The notes: generated by a model from the sequence alone, not told the origin. Shown: positions 1 to 7,969, counted from the first letter of the stretch. The stretch: 64,000 bases of DNA from PWXP01 sp040772845 (GCA_040772845.1 JAXGXG010000001.1:4030001-4094000), one strand, 5' to 3'. A program made the numbers and translations.

Positions 1-6
1 CAAGAC

Positions 7-1446
7 ATGTTCGCCCGAATTGAAGACCCGAACGTTCCCGCCGACTACGCAGAGTTCCTTGCCCTGCACACGGACTTGGCGGTATTGCCTGCCCCGGAAA
101 TCACCTGGACGGTCCTTGGTTTGATTCGCTACCGAGCTTGGAAGAAATGGGCTTGGCGAATCGTGGGCGATCGCGTTGGCTGTTACTTCGGCTGGCAGCC
201 GCCCACTGCCAAACCCCAAAGATCGAGGCGTAGGGCTCTCACGTCCAGGTCACCGGAATGGACCGTTCTCGCCGGGGGTAATGGAGTAAGGCTGTTGAAC
301 CAGGCCACCGGTGAGGAAGTCGGGGTCCCAATGAACCACGGACCCGAGGTCGTCAGTGTAGGCAGCTTCTTCGAGTTTGTGTACTCTAGCCGCGAACCGG
401 GACCGGCGGAACGGCGTCTTCGTGAGTTGTTTCCGGAGCGAGTGGGACTGTCCATTGCGATCAGGCACCTTGCCGGCTGTCATGAGTTGCGTCTCTTGGA
501 CCCGCCCGAGTTCGATTTGTTCAAGCTGCCATCATGGCTTCCAGGCTATAAGGGGCGAGTCAGGGACTTCCTAAGAGCCTGGGATGATGCGGACCGGCGG
601 CTGGCACTTGCCACGCTCATCGGAGACTGGCCGATGGTCCGGGAACAGACCGAATCCCAGGGAATGGATGAGCTGGCTGCCACTGCCACAACCGAGGCGA
701 ACCGCAACCGTCGCCGGTGGATCAACCTGCTTCGCGTAGCCTGGGATGACGAGCCGGACTGCGAGGTACTCCAGGCTATGGTACACGCCCGGGCCGAGGA
801 AATGAACGAGTATCTGAGTGATGCGTTCGACAGCCCAATTTGGCGGTCAACTGCGATCGAGATTGTGCATGACGATCCAACCTGGCTGGAACGGGTCCAC
901 AAGGTATTTTGCGAGACCTGCAAGGTTCCATTCGAGACCCCCGGCCAAGCAGAGGCTGCTCGCTACCTCGCTCGGCATGGGTGGGACGTCGAGGAGCTGA
1001 TCGCTGGTCTGGTGGCGAAACCGCTTGGCTGCTCCACGGCTGTCGAGTTGGCATTGACCTATGCGCCACGGAATCTACCGAGGTTGCTGCGGCGAGGGCT
1101 GAGATCGAAGTTCAGTACGGAGCGGTTGACCGCGGCAGCCATTCTGGCACTCGTGGATCATGAATGGTCGCGGCGGGAACTCGTGACGTACCTTGAACGC
1201 TCCAGAAGCCAGGATCGCACGATCGAGGTTCGGTGTGCGTTGCGTGAGAGTCGAGATGCCGCTGCGCGGGCTGCGGCGGACGAGTGGGAGACACAGCACC
1301 CCGAGAAGTCCCCGACGCCGAAAAGTTCAGCACGGTTCTTCTATGAGAGCGAAGGCGGCTGTCAGCAAGCGCTGAGGCAGCTCATGGCGGAGCTAGACGA
1401 GTCGGTACGGCAAGTCGAAGACCTTATGGTAGACCGGGCTGCGTGA
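7..1446 (+). CDS. Hypothetical protein, 479 aa
   Basis: I do not recognise this protein. It is a soluble, Arg/Glu/Leu-rich protein with no signal peptide or membrane segment. The C-terminal two thirds (about residues 190-430) read as successive amphipathic helices with repeated Ala/Leu/Arg pairs, which could be HEAT- or TPR-like, but no clear consensus is visible. Only six bases precede the ATG, so no ribosome binding site can be judged and the true start may lie outside the window. It is followed by about 200 bases without a gene and then another unknown gene on the same strand. The reading frame is long and GC-consistent, so it is likely a real gene; its function is unknown. Confidence 0.6.
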   Translation: MFARIEDPNVPADYAEFLALHTDLAVLPAPEITWTVLGLIRYRAWKKWAWRIVGDRVGCYFGWQPPTAKPQRSRRRALTSRSPEWTVLAGGNGVRLLNQATGEEVGVPMNHGPEVVSVGSFFEFVYSSREPGPAERRLRELFPERVGLSIAIRHLAGCHELRLLDPPEFDLFKLPSWLPGYKGRVRDFLRAWDDADRRLALATLIGDWPMVREQTESQGMDELAATATTEANRNRRRWINLLRVAWDDEPDCEVLQAMVHARAEEMNEYLSDAFDSPIWRSTAIEIVHDDPTWLERVHKVFCETCKVPFETPGQAEAARYLARHGWDVEELIAGLVAKPLGCSTAVELALTYAPRNLPRLLRRGLRSKFSTERLTAAAILALVDHEWSRRELVTYLERSRSQDRTIEVRCALRESRDAAARAAADEWETQHPEKSPTPKSSARFFYESEGGCQQALRQLMAELDESVRQVEDLMVDRAA

Positions 1447-1659
1447 TCACATACGATCGCTCGGTTGCACGGTGTTTGCAAGGATGAAGATTCAGAGACG
1501 GGCGAACATCCATTACGTGATCCATTCCTTGATCCTGCTGACCAGCATCAGCCGGAAACAGTTAGCAGTCGTTGCTATTGCAGCGACAGCTTATCAACGG
1601 TACGCTGAATTAGGCAGTGTGATCAGATTCACACAGATACTATGGAAAGGAATCCAAAG

Positions 1660-2634
1660 ATGCAACTCGAACACAAGAGTATCCACCGCTGGGCGTACGA
1701 TCCATTCTGCCCGATCGACTTCAGGCTTCAGGACGCGCAGCGCCTCGCCGAAGGCGAACGAACCAAGTGGGCCGACGAGGACGACCCGTTGGTCCTCGAC
1801 TGCGCTGCGTATCTGAAGGCGTTGAACGCCGCGACCACGGCCCGCGAGCGCGTGTCAGCTCGGGCTCGCTGGCCGCTGATCCGCGCCACGATCGACTTCG
1901 CGGAGGAAAATACGTTCCGCGGGGCGGAGGTGCGGGCACGCTTGCTGGCTGGGCAGAGCGACCGCCAGATCGCCGCCCGGTGTAAGGTCCGGCCCAAGCT
2001 GGTCGGCCACTTTGAGCGGCTCCACTTCGCGGTGCGCCACGCCTTGAAGGCCCGAGACTACCTTGTCAAGCACGCACTTGGCAGGGACATCTTCGTCGAC
2101 CAGGGCTTTGGCGATAAGGAGGTGGCCGAGTTCTGGGGCTGGTGCGCGATTCATGGCGGCGTGGCTGTCGTCGACTTCATGGTCGAGCGGCTGCGCGACG
2201 TCGTTGCCCCTGGCAATGAGCCCACCATGATGGCTTACTTTGACAGGCGCGTTCCACTGGCCGTGCAGGGCTTCGTCGCTAGCCATGCTCTGCCCTACAA
2301 CGAGCCGATGGCCACCGTATGGTACACATGCGGGTTGAGGTCGTCCGAGGCCCGCGCCAAGGGCGACGAAGACGAGTTCTTTGAGCGCGACATCCAGCGG
2401 CGGGTGCTTGTTCGGCTTGCGCGTCATCATTTCGCCGGCAAGCCGCTGCCCATCCCGCTTGCGGCTCCGGAGCCCGAAAAGAGGGCAGCAAAAGGCGGCG
2501 GAAAACAGCAGAAGCCGGTTTCCAAAAGCAAGGTTAAGCTGCTTCCCACCGTGACGGAAGTTCGGAAGCTGGTGCAGGAGATCGGCGATCTAGCGACGGC
2601 GGAGAGCCACGCCGCCTCGAAATCGACGGACTAG
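1660..2634 (+). CDS. Hypothetical protein with HTH-like segment
   Basis: Unknown protein of 324 aa. I chose the ATG at 1660 rather than the in-frame ATG at 1642 because a GGAAAGGAA ribosome binding site sits just upstream of 1660. A segment around residues 85-115 (RLLAGQSDRQIAARCKV) reads like a helix-turn-helix of the resolvase/sigma type, in which short helices flank the DRQIA turn. The C-terminal about 65 residues are Lys/Gln/Pro-rich and probably disordered. It is followed at about 60 bp by two small genes on the same strand, so it may form an operon with them. A DNA-binding role in an accessory element is possible but is inference only. Confidence 0.6.
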   Translation: MQLEHKSIHRWAYDPFCPIDFRLQDAQRLAEGERTKWADEDDPLVLDCAAYLKALNAATTARERVSARARWPLIRATIDFAEENTFRGAEVRARLLAGQSDRQIAARCKVRPKLVGHFERLHFAVRHALKARDYLVKHALGRDIFVDQGFGDKEVAEFWGWCAIHGGVAVVDFMVERLRDVVAPGNEPTMMAYFDRRVPLAVQGFVASHALPYNEPMATVWYTCGLRSSEARAKGDEDEFFERDIQRRVLVRLARHHFAGKPLPIPLAAPEPEKRAAKGGGKQQKPVSKSKVKLLPTVTEVRKLVQEIGDLATAESHAASKSTD

Positions 2635-2695
2635 CAGGTGGCGAGACTCACCGGGAAGTGGTGGGTGCTGACAAATGTAGCACAAGGAGGGAATC

Positions 2696-3007
2696 GTGGG
2701 ATGGGAGTGGCGAGAGAACGCCGGACCCTATTACTATCGTGTCGAGCGATGCGGGCGAAAAGTCGTCAAGCACTATTTTGGCCGCGGCAAGCGAGCCGAG
2801 CAGGCGGCCCGGGAGGATGCGGAGCGCCGAGCCGCCCGGGCCGAGGCGAAACAGGCCATCCGCGAGGAAATGTGCCGAACGCAGCCGGCAATCCGAATGA
2901 CGAGCGACGTGGGAAGTGACGCCAGCCTGCTCCTGGAGGCCGTTCTCATAGCATCGGGCCTGAACCGGCACAACTATGGACCATGGAGGGTGCGACGTGG
3001 CGGATAG
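2696..3007 (+). CDS. Small basic hypothetical protein
   Basis: Unknown 103-aa protein. The GTG start is supported by an AAGGAGGG ribosome binding site six bases upstream. The N-terminal 30 residues are aromatic and basic (WEWRENAGPYYYRVERCGRK), followed by a long charged helix rich in Ala, Arg and Glu (residues 33-62) that may form a coiled coil. Its 3' end overlaps the likely start of the next gene by 11 bases, so the pair is probably translationally coupled. The tyrosine-rich opening resembles small planctomycete proteins whose role is unknown. No catalytic motif is visible. Confidence 0.55.
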   Translation: MGWEWRENAGPYYYRVERCGRKVVKHYFGRGKRAEQAAREDAERRAARAEAKQAIREEMCRTQPAIRMTSDVGSDASLLLEAVLIASGLNRHNYGPWRVRRGG

Positions 3008-3665
3008 CAAACCGGCGACTCAGGAGGCCGCCCTTGCCGAGCTGCGCACGCTGGTTCAGCGTGCGAAGTCGGGAGACCGCGCCGCGCTCCCGCGACTGCG
3101 ACAGTATCTCGACGCCAACCCTCGGCTCTGGAAAGGACCGGGCAACGTCGCACTTCAGGCCCAGGCCGCTTGGATCAACCTGGTTGCCGGCCCTAACCTG
3201 CACTTCCGCGAGTGTATGTCGCGTCAAGTAAACCAGTTGAAGCAGGACTTGGCCGGAAAGTCGCCGAGCCCGCTGGAGTCCATGTTGGTCGAGCGGCTGA
3301 TCACCAACTGGTTGCAGCTCGGTTACATCGAGGCACGCGAGGCCCAGGCTGACGAGAAGTCGGAGAAGTGGTTTGCCCTGAAGATGCAGCGTCAGGCACT
3401 CGCCGAGCGGCAGTTCCGCGGAGCGGTCAATGCCTTGGTGACCCTGCGCGATTTAGCGTCGAAACCAATCACTGTCGAGCTTCACCAGCAACCCGTGCCT
3501 GCGGCACCGATAGAGCCGGTGGTCCCGGGGCGGATCAACGGCGAGCAGCCTGGAGTGGCGGAGGAGAAGGCGAGCCGGTCCAAGCGGATCAACGGCCACA
3601 ATCGGCTCAACGGCACTCGTGTGGAAGGCGTCCTGGCCTCGGTGGCGAGCAGTGGAAAGGGGTAG
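2997..3665 (+). CDS. Hypothetical protein, helical, 222 aa
   Basis: Unknown protein. The frame is open from 2976, but the GTG at 2997 has GGAGGG seven bases upstream and overlaps the end of the preceding gene, so I prefer it. The protein is mainly helical to about residue 160, then has a Pro-rich linker and a tail with repeated R-I-N-G / R-L-N-G motifs (three N-G repeats), which looks disordered. I see no enzyme motif. Together with the two genes before it, it seems to form a small cassette that may belong to a mobile or accessory element; this is inferred from gene packing only. Confidence 0.55.
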   Translation: MADSKPATQEAALAELRTLVQRAKSGDRAALPRLRQYLDANPRLWKGPGNVALQAQAAWINLVAGPNLHFRECMSRQVNQLKQDLAGKSPSPLESMLVERLITNWLQLGYIEAREAQADEKSEKWFALKMQRQALAERQFRGAVNALVTLRDLASKPITVELHQQPVPAAPIEPVVPGRINGEQPGVAEEKASRSKRINGHNRLNGTRVEGVLASVASSGKG

Positions 3666-4069
3666 GCGGTATGGTGTCTTAGCTTCTTCAAGGGAAGTTA
3701 AGCGAGAAGCAGCCCGAAGAAGGCCCCAGAGAGCCCGCCAGACGCAAGTAGGCAGCGGGCGGGAAAAGACCAAGCCAAGGGCCACGAACGCCTCTACGGG
3801 GCTTTCTGCGGGCCGTAGATGGGACGTCTTGGCATCCGGCGCGAATCGCAAATCGAGTCACGCCAGGCCGCCGGCAATCTGGGCAACCTGCGGTATCGAG
3901 AGTGAAGGTGTCTAAAAAGTGGTTTTTAGATTGGTCGACACTAACTGAGTCGGTGAATCCTAAGTCCGGCGTCACACAAGCCGAACTGCCGGGTAACCTC
4001 TGGAGCCGGGCCATCGCATCCCGAGCCCCGGCAAGGCCCATTGGAGGAACTCGATGCACTCCCGATCGG
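3666..4069. other. Non-coding gap
   Basis: About 400 bases between convergent genes. The frames crossing it are short and lack ribosome binding sites. I see no tRNA, no clear terminator and no repeat. Confidence 0.5.
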
Positions 4070-4366
4070 TCATTTCACCGGGTCTTCGATCCAGTGGCGG
4101 TAGCACGGACCGCACAGGTGCAGGATCAACCGCCGGTACACCTGATCCGCAAGTTCCCGCTCCGACAGTTCCTGCATACGCTCAATCAGCCGCTCGATCT
4201 CGGCCCGGGGATCGCGGTCCAGGTCTTCCTCGGAAAACCGTGGCGGCGAAGGATCGGCCACGGCCTCGATCCGCACCAAATAGAAGTCGCCCGATCCCGG
4301 CGTGAGGGTGAGCCCGCAACGGGCACAGAACAAGGGTAGATCGTCATGGGTTTGGGTCTCGTTCAT
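4070..4366 (-). CDS. Small protein with two CxxC pairs
   Basis: A 98-aa protein with a C-A-R-C pair near residue 14 and a C-G-P-C pair near residue 88, which together could bind one zinc ion. Between them lies an acidic helix (LDRDPRAEIERLIERMQEL). I placed the start at the ATG at 4366 because the frame upstream encodes an unlikely Pro/Ser-rich stretch. The protein is convergent with the unknown genes to the left and divergent from the nitroreductase to the right. It could be a zinc-ribbon regulator or adaptor; the function is unknown. Confidence 0.6.
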   Translation of the reverse strand: MNETQTHDDLPLFCARCGLTLTPGSGDFYLVRIEAVADPSPPRFSEEDLDRDPRAEIERLIERMQELSERELADQVYRRLILHLCGPCYRHWIEDPVK

Positions 4367-4530
4367 GGCGTCATTGTACGATCCAGGGGGGGCGGTCGTC
4401 AGTGATGCTCCCGAACGCCAAACGGATTGGGGGGGGCTTGAGCCTCGGACGCCTGCGACCGATGATGGTGTCGTTGTAACGAGCCACCACACCCACCCGA
4501 ACTGGATGCCTTTGCGGCGGAGCCAGAACC

Positions 4531-5106
4531 ATGACCGTTCGAGACTTGCTTACTCGCAGCCGGAGCTTCCGGCGATTCCGGGAAGACCAGCCGATCGACG
4601 ACCGTGTGCTGCGGGAACTCGTCGACCTGGCCCGGCTGTGCCCTTCGGCGGCCAACCGGCAGCCCCTGAAATACCTGATCTCCTGCGACTCCGAGCGAAA
4701 CGCCCTGATCTTCGGTCATCTTCGCTGGGCCGCCGCCCTGAAAGACTGGCCGGGGCCGACCGAGCAGGAACGGCCGGCCGGATATATCGTGATCCTCGGC
4801 GATACCCGGATCGCCCGCGACTTCCACTGCGACCACGGCATCGCGGCCCAGAGCATCCTACTGGCGGCCGTCGAACGCGGCTTGGGCGGTTGCATGGTCG
4901 GCTCAATCGACCGCGAGGGGCTGCGCCACCGGTTGAACATTCCGGGATTCCTGGACATCCTGCTCGTGCTCGCGCTGGGCAAGCCCGGCGAGACCGTGGT
5001 CCTCGAAGACGGGCGGAGTCCGGACGCCGTTCCCTACTGGCGCGATCCACAGGGCACGCACCACGTCCCCAAGCGACAATTGGAGGAGGTGTTGGTGCAG
5101 GTGTGA
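4531..5106 (+). CDS. Nitroreductase family protein
   Basis: A 191-aa flavin-dependent oxidoreductase of the nitroreductase fold, expected to bind FMN and use NAD(P)H in the cytoplasm; the substrate is unknown. The N-terminal SRSFRRFREDQPI segment (residues 9-21) is the usual FMN-phosphate-binding arginine region, followed by LARLCPSAANRQP (residues 33-45), the conserved P-S-x-x-N-x-Q-P signature. The central GIAAQSILLAAVERGLGGCMVG (residues 102-123) matches the helix and glycine loop of the family. The length is typical. It stands alone, about 490 bp upstream of the tRNA array, so no pathway can be assigned from context. Confidence 0.88.
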   Translation: MTVRDLLTRSRSFRRFREDQPIDDRVLRELVDLARLCPSAANRQPLKYLISCDSERNALIFGHLRWAAALKDWPGPTEQERPAGYIVILGDTRIARDFHCDHGIAAQSILLAAVERGLGGCMVGSIDREGLRHRLNIPGFLDILLVLALGKPGETVVLEDGRSPDAVPYWRDPQGTHHVPKRQLEEVLVQV

Positions 5107-5560
5107 ACCGCTCTTCAGGCCCACCAATGCAAGCCAATTCCCGGACGGGTTCTTCCTGCGCCGCGGGGTTGCCACGCCCGGCCGTGAGTGTCCCGGCCAT
5201 CCCTCCCGGATTTTTTGAGAGCCCGGGAATAATTCCTGGCCGCCCTCGGGAATAAACCGGACGCCTGGCGGATCATACACGTACGCCGGTTGGCCCGGCC
5301 CGCAATTTTCCCGTTTTCGGGAACCATTTGCGGCCGAGAATCGTCTTAAGTGGAAGAGAACCGGCCTGCGTGCCGATATACGGGTAGTGTCTGCGAAGGC
5401 GACCACAACCGTGGAGCGTGTTAGAAATGTGTTTTTGGTCGAGTAAATCACACGAACGATGCAATACGGGGCGGATTGCCGGCCAACAGCCGGCCAATAT
5501 GCTCTGCCTGTATCCATTGCGCTTGTGACACCCGGCCGCCAATTCCCCGAGGAAACCCGA
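5107..5560. other. Non-coding leader upstream of tRNA array
   Basis: About 450 bases with no convincing reading frame. It ends in the terminator at 5561-5592. The segment GTGACACC at 5525-5532 can pair with GGTGTCAC at 5566-5573, overlapping the terminator's 5' arm. I could not pick a confident promoter. Confidence 0.5.
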
Positions 5561-5592
5561 AGCCCGGTGTCACCAAGACGCCGGGCTTTTTT
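5561..5592 (+). terminator. Intrinsic terminator directly before tRNA-Phe
   Basis: AGCCCGG (5561-5567) pairs perfectly with CCGGGCT (5581-5587), followed by a T run. It ends only four bases before the first tRNA, so no promoter fits between them. It may end transcription from upstream or act as an attenuator for the array. Confidence 0.75.
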
Positions 5593-5596
5593 CGTT

Positions 5597-5668
5597 GGGT
5601 CGGTAGCTGAGACGGTCTAGCGGCGGCCTGAAAAGCCGCAGACGAGGGTTCGAGCACCTCCCGACCCA
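5597..5668 (+). tRNA. tRNA-Phe (GAA)
   Basis: Acceptor stem GGGTCGG pairs with CCGACCC, discriminator A. Anticodon loop CTGAAAA on a GCGGC/GCCGC stem. The last T-stem pair is G53 opposite A61, an unusual mismatch. No CCA is encoded. First gene of the array. Confidence 0.88.
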
Positions 5669-5725
5669 CTGCGTGAAATGTGCGCGCCGATGGCGCCTTG
5701 CGTGGAAAGTGCGCGCTGAACAGAC

Positions 5726-5798
5726 GGCCCGTTCGTCTATCGGCACAGGACACCGGCCCTTCAAGCCGGGAAGGCGGGTTCGATTCCCGCACGGGTCA
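5726..5798 (+). tRNA. tRNA-Glu (TTC), C33
   Basis: Acceptor GGCCCGT pairs with ACGGGTC (one G-T). The D-arm closely follows bacterial tRNA-Glu. Anticodon loop CCTTCAA has C at position 33, where U is nearly universal. Confidence 0.85.
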
Positions 5799-5834
5799 GT
5801 TGACAGTTTGGAACGGCCAGCATCGAGAACATAT

Positions 5835-5907
5835 CGGGATGTAGGGTAGCGGCCAACCCATGTGTTTTGGGAACACAAGACCGCAGGTTCGAGTCCTGCC
5901 ATCCCGA
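5835..5907 (+). tRNA. tRNA-Pro (TGG)
   Basis: Acceptor CGGGATG/CATCCCG with the C1-G72 pair usual for Pro; discriminator A; anticodon loop TTTGGGA on TGTGT/ACACA; T-loop TTCGAGT. U8 is present. Confidence 0.9.
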
Positions 5908-5934
5908 CCTTCGACAGTAATGACGTTGACCGAC

Positions 5935-6006
5935 GGTAGTCGAGGGCCGGTTGCCCGAACCCGGCTGATAACCGGGTGGCGCCGAGTTCGACTCTCGGGG
6001 CTACCA
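5935..6006 (+). tRNA. tRNA-Ile (GAT)
   Basis: Acceptor GGTAGTC/GGCTACC, discriminator A, anticodon loop CTGATAA on CCCGG/CCGGG. Position 8 is G instead of U. Confidence 0.87.
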
Positions 6007-6041
6007 CTAACCAGTTCTTTGACAATCCGAAACGCCAAAGC

Positions 6042-6112
6042 GCGCCCATGATGTAGCGGCAGCCTGTCGCCTTGCCATGGCGGACGTGCGGGTTCGACTC
6101 CCGCTGGGCGCT
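6042..6112 (+). tRNA. tRNA-Gly (GCC)
   Basis: Acceptor GCGCCCA/TGGGCGC with discriminator T, normal for Gly. Anticodon loop TTGCCAT. About 100 bases of spacer follow, the longest gap before the HNH gene. Confidence 0.9.
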
Positions 6113-6212
6113 CTGAGGAAAGCAGGACGTGGGAAAATCGGGTGCCGGCGCGCGCCACGGCAACACGAGAGCGCCGACCTGGATCCCGGCCGTCCTGACC
6201 TTGTTCGCATGA

Positions 6213-6287
6213 TGCGGTGGGGCCTGTGTTGGTACGGGCGGGCGCCTGTTAAGCGTCACGTCGCAGGTTCGATTCCTGCCACCGCAG
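6213..6287 (+). tRNA. tRNA-Asn (GTT)
   Basis: Acceptor TGCGGTG/CACCGCA, discriminator G as expected for Asn, anticodon loop CTGTTAA. Positions 8-9 are GG, so U8 is missing. Confidence 0.87.
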
Positions 6288-6293
6288 CCTTCC

Positions 6294-6376
6294 GGAAGGA
6301 CAAGCCAACTGGCGATGGCAGCCGCCTTGAAAGCGGTCGGCGATGAGCCTTGGGGGTTCGACTCCCTCTCCTTCCG
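6294..6376 (+). tRNA. tRNA-Ser (TGA)
   Basis: Acceptor GGAAGGA/TCCTTCC, discriminator G, anticodon loop CTTGAAA and a long class II variable arm. Position 8 is C. Only six bases separate it from tRNA-Asn. Confidence 0.88.
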
Positions 6377-6388
6377 CTTGCCATGAAC

Positions 6389-6460
6389 GTGCCCTTGGCC
6401 GAGCGGCAAAGGCCCCAGGCTTCCAACCTGGCAAGGTGGGTTCGACTCCCGCAGGGCACT
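6389..6460 (+). tRNA. tRNA-Gly (TCC)
   Basis: Acceptor GTGCCCT/AGGGCAC, discriminator T, anticodon loop CTTCCAA on CCAGG/CCTGG, canonical T-arm. Confidence 0.9.
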
Positions 6461-6481
6461 TGAAACGATAGGAACCTGTAT

Positions 6482-6552
6482 TCGGGGATCGGCTAACGGT
6501 AGGCCGCCTGCCTTTGAAGCAGATGGTGAAGGTTCGAATCCTTCTCCCCGAG
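6482..6552 (+). tRNA. tRNA-Gln (TTG)
   Basis: Acceptor TCGGGGA/TCCCCGA, discriminator G as in bacterial Gln. Anticodon loop CTTTGAA; the outer anticodon pair is a C-A mismatch. Confidence 0.87.
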
Positions 6553-6586
6553 CTACGGTCGGGTGCGCGGCTTGAAGCACGGATAC

Positions 6587-6657
6587 TGCGGAGTCATCTA
6601 ACGGTAGGATGAGACGCTCTGAACGTCTTCGTGTTGGTTCGATTCCAGCCTCCGCAG
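6587..6657 (+). tRNA. tRNA-Gln (CTG)
   Basis: Acceptor TGCGGAG/CTCCGCA, discriminator G, anticodon loop CTCTGAA on AGACG/CGTCT. Similar in body to the preceding tRNA-Gln, possibly by duplication. Confidence 0.9.
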
Positions 6658-6689
6658 CTCGATCACCAGCGACAACCACAACAGAACAC

Positions 6690-6762
6690 GGTCCTGTAGC
6701 CCAGCGACGAAGGCAGCACCTTTACAAGGTGACGATCGGCGGTTCGAGTCCGCCCGGGACCA
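6690..6762 (+). tRNA. tRNA-Val (TAC)
   Basis: Acceptor GGTCCTG/CGGGACC, discriminator A, anticodon loop TTTACAA. Outer anticodon pair is G-A. Three bases separate it from the next tRNA. Confidence 0.88.
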
Positions 6763-6765
6763 CTA

Positions 6766-6839
6766 GGCTCGGTAGGCAACTGGCAGACCACCCCGGCTTA
6801 GAACCAGGGATGCTGCGGGTTCGAATCCCGCCTGAGCCA
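6766..6839 (+). tRNA. tRNA-Leu (TAG), no long variable arm
   Basis: Acceptor GGCTCGG/CTGAGCC, discriminator A, anticodon loop CTTAGAA. Only six bases lie between anticodon and T stems, so it lacks the class II variable arm normal for Leu. There is a C-A mismatch in the anticodon stem and A37 instead of G37. Amino acid identity rests on the anticodon. Confidence 0.75.
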
Positions 6840-6847
6840 CTGACCAG

Positions 6848-6922
6848 GCCCTTGCAGAGCAGCCCGGAGTGCTCGCCTGCCCGTCACGCAGGAGATCGCG
6901 GGTTCAAATCCCGCCGAGGGCG
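6848..6922 (+). tRNA. tRNA-Asp (GTC), C33
   Basis: Acceptor GCCCTTG/CGAGGGC, discriminator G as for Asp. Anticodon loop CCGTCAC has C33, and position 8 is C. Confidence 0.86.
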
Positions 6923-6937
6923 CTAAGGACAAGACAT

Positions 6938-7011
6938 GGCGCGGTACGCAAACCGGCAAAGCGGCGAAGCTCAAACCTTCGTGTCTGCGGGTTCGACTCC
7001 CGCCTGCGCCA
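6938..7011 (+). tRNA. tRNA-Leu (CAA), no long variable arm
   Basis: Acceptor GGCGCGG/CTGCGCC, discriminator A, anticodon loop CTCAAAC on CGAAG/CTTCG. It is 74 nt long with a short variable region, unlike normal class II tRNA-Leu. Its D-arm is shared with the Leu(GAG) gene at 7361. Confidence 0.8.
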
Positions 7012-7022
7012 CCTGAAACCAT

Positions 7023-7103
7023 GCGTCGGCTGGGCATCGGTGAGCCCAACGGACTGTAAATCCGCCGCCTCCGGCTGTGCAGGTTCAACTCCTGCCCGGC
7101 GCA
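7023..7103 (+). tRNA. tRNA-Tyr (GTA)
   Basis: Acceptor GCGTCGG/CCGGCGC, discriminator A, anticodon loop CTGTAAA and a class II variable arm, as expected for bacterial Tyr. Position 8 is C. Confidence 0.88.
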
Positions 7104-7113
7104 CTGACAACAT

Positions 7114-7186
7114 GGCCCGTTGGTCAATCTGGCGATGATGCCGGCCTCTCATGCCGGAGAAGCGGGTTCGATTCCCGTACGGGCTA
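7114..7186 (+). tRNA. tRNA-Glu (CTC)
   Basis: Acceptor GGCCCGT/ACGGGCT (terminal G-T), discriminator A, anticodon loop CTCTCAT with normal T33. Second Glu gene of the array. Confidence 0.87.
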
Positions 7187-7195
7187 CTGAAATAG

Positions 7196-7278
7196 AGCCA
7201 AGTGGCGCAACCGGCAGACGCGCGACGCTCAGAACGTCGTGCCCGAAGGGCTTGGGAGTTCGAATCTCCCCTTGGCTA
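7196..7278 (+). tRNA. tRNA-Leu (CAG), class II
   Basis: Acceptor AGCCAAG/CTTGGCT, discriminator A, anticodon loop CTCAGAA and a proper long variable arm (GCCCGAAGGGC). It is the only Leu tRNA of the array with canonical class II shape. Confidence 0.9.
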
Positions 7279-7286
7279 CTGTGACT

Positions 7287-7355
7287 TGCAGGCGGGCAGG
7301 CGCCCAACCGGCCGTCATGAGGCTGGTGCGCCCGGTTCGATACCGGGGCCTGCAA
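7287..7355 (+). tRNA. tRNA-Met (CAT), short D-arm
   Basis: Acceptor TGCAGGC/GCCTGCA, discriminator A, anticodon loop GTCATGA. It is only 69 nt long, with a compressed D-arm (GGGC..GCCC with four loop bases). It is not an initiator (no C1-A72 mismatch); elongator Met or lysidine-type Ile cannot be separated. Confidence 0.78.
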
Positions 7356-7360
7356 CTACC

Positions 7361-7434
7361 GACCGGGTACGCAAACCGGCAAAGCGGCGAGGTCGAGGGC
7401 CTCGCGCATGCGGGTTCGACTCCCGCCTCGGTCA
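7361..7434 (+). tRNA. tRNA-Leu (GAG), C33, no long variable arm
   Basis: Acceptor GACCGGG/CTCGGTC, discriminator A. Anticodon loop TCGAGGG has C33. Class I size, nearly identical D-arm to Leu(CAA) at 6938. Confidence 0.8.
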
Positions 7435-7473
7435 CTGGTGGAAGTTCGACTCCGGATGGACCTCCGGAACACC

Positions 7474-7544
7474 GGGCCGCTGGTCCAACGGGAAGACGCC
7501 TGGTTTGCACCCAGGTAATCGGGGTTCGATTCCCCGGCGGTCCA
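7474..7544 (+). tRNA. tRNA-Ala (TGC)
   Basis: Acceptor GGGCCGC/GCGGTCC contains the G3-U70 pair that defines Ala identity; discriminator A; anticodon loop TTTGCAC. Confidence 0.92.
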
Positions 7545-7564
7545 CAAGAGTGACATGCGTTTAT

Positions 7565-7650
7565 GGAAGGTAGCCGGATACGGTTGGCCGGGCCGGTTTG
7601 CTAAACCGTGCGACCTACGGGTCATGTGGGTTCAAATCCCATGCCTTCCG
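7565..7650 (+). tRNA. tRNA-Ser (GCT)
   Basis: Acceptor GGAAGGT/GCCTTCC, discriminator G, anticodon loop TTGCTAA and a long class II variable arm. Confidence 0.9.
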
Positions 7651-7666
7651 CTTGAAGTTGGTACTC

Positions 7667-7739
7667 GCCCCGATGGTGAAATGGATGATCATGCCTCGCT
7701 TCTAACGAGGAGTTCCGGGTTCGAATCCTGGTCGGGGTA
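7667..7739 (+). tRNA. tRNA-Arg (TCT)
   Basis: Acceptor GCCCCGA/TCGGGGT (terminal G-T), discriminator A, anticodon loop CTTCTAA on CCTCG/CGAGG. Confidence 0.9.
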
Positions 7740-7759
7740 CTGGACGGACATGAGGCAAC

Positions 7760-7842
7760 GGAAGGGCTACCCGATCGGCGACGGGAGCCGGTTGGAAGCC
7801 GGTTGAGCGAAAGCCTTACGGGTTCGAATCCCGTCCCTTCCG
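7760..7842 (+). tRNA. tRNA-Ser (GGA)
   Basis: Acceptor GGAAGGG/CCCTTCC, discriminator G, anticodon loop TTGGAAG and a class II variable arm. Third Ser tRNA of the array. Confidence 0.9.
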
Positions 7843-7862
7843 CTCAAACACGAAACACGCAT

Positions 7863-7936
7863 GTTGACCGTGGCCTAATGGGTAAGGCGCTTGATTGTGG
7901 TTCAAGTCCATGCCGGTTCGAATCCGGTCGGTCAAC
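7863..7936 (+). tRNA. tRNA-His (GTG)
   Basis: Acceptor TTGACCG/CGGTCAA extended by G-1 at 7863 pairing with C73 at 7936, the hallmark of tRNA-His. Anticodon loop TTGTGGT. It abuts the HNH gene leader. Confidence 0.93.
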
Positions 7937-7969
7937 CTGACTTGGAAAAGGAGGTGTACCTTCAGCAAG

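Noticed and set aside
5570..6679. Long minus-strand open frame of 369 codons across the tRNA array
   Set aside because: It is antisense to ten tRNA genes; the open frame arises because the TTCGAxTCC T-loops read without stops on this strand. The composition is not protein-like.
7287..7355. Initiator tRNA-Met
   Set aside because: It lacks the C1-A72 mismatch and the three consecutive G-C pairs of the initiator anticodon stem.
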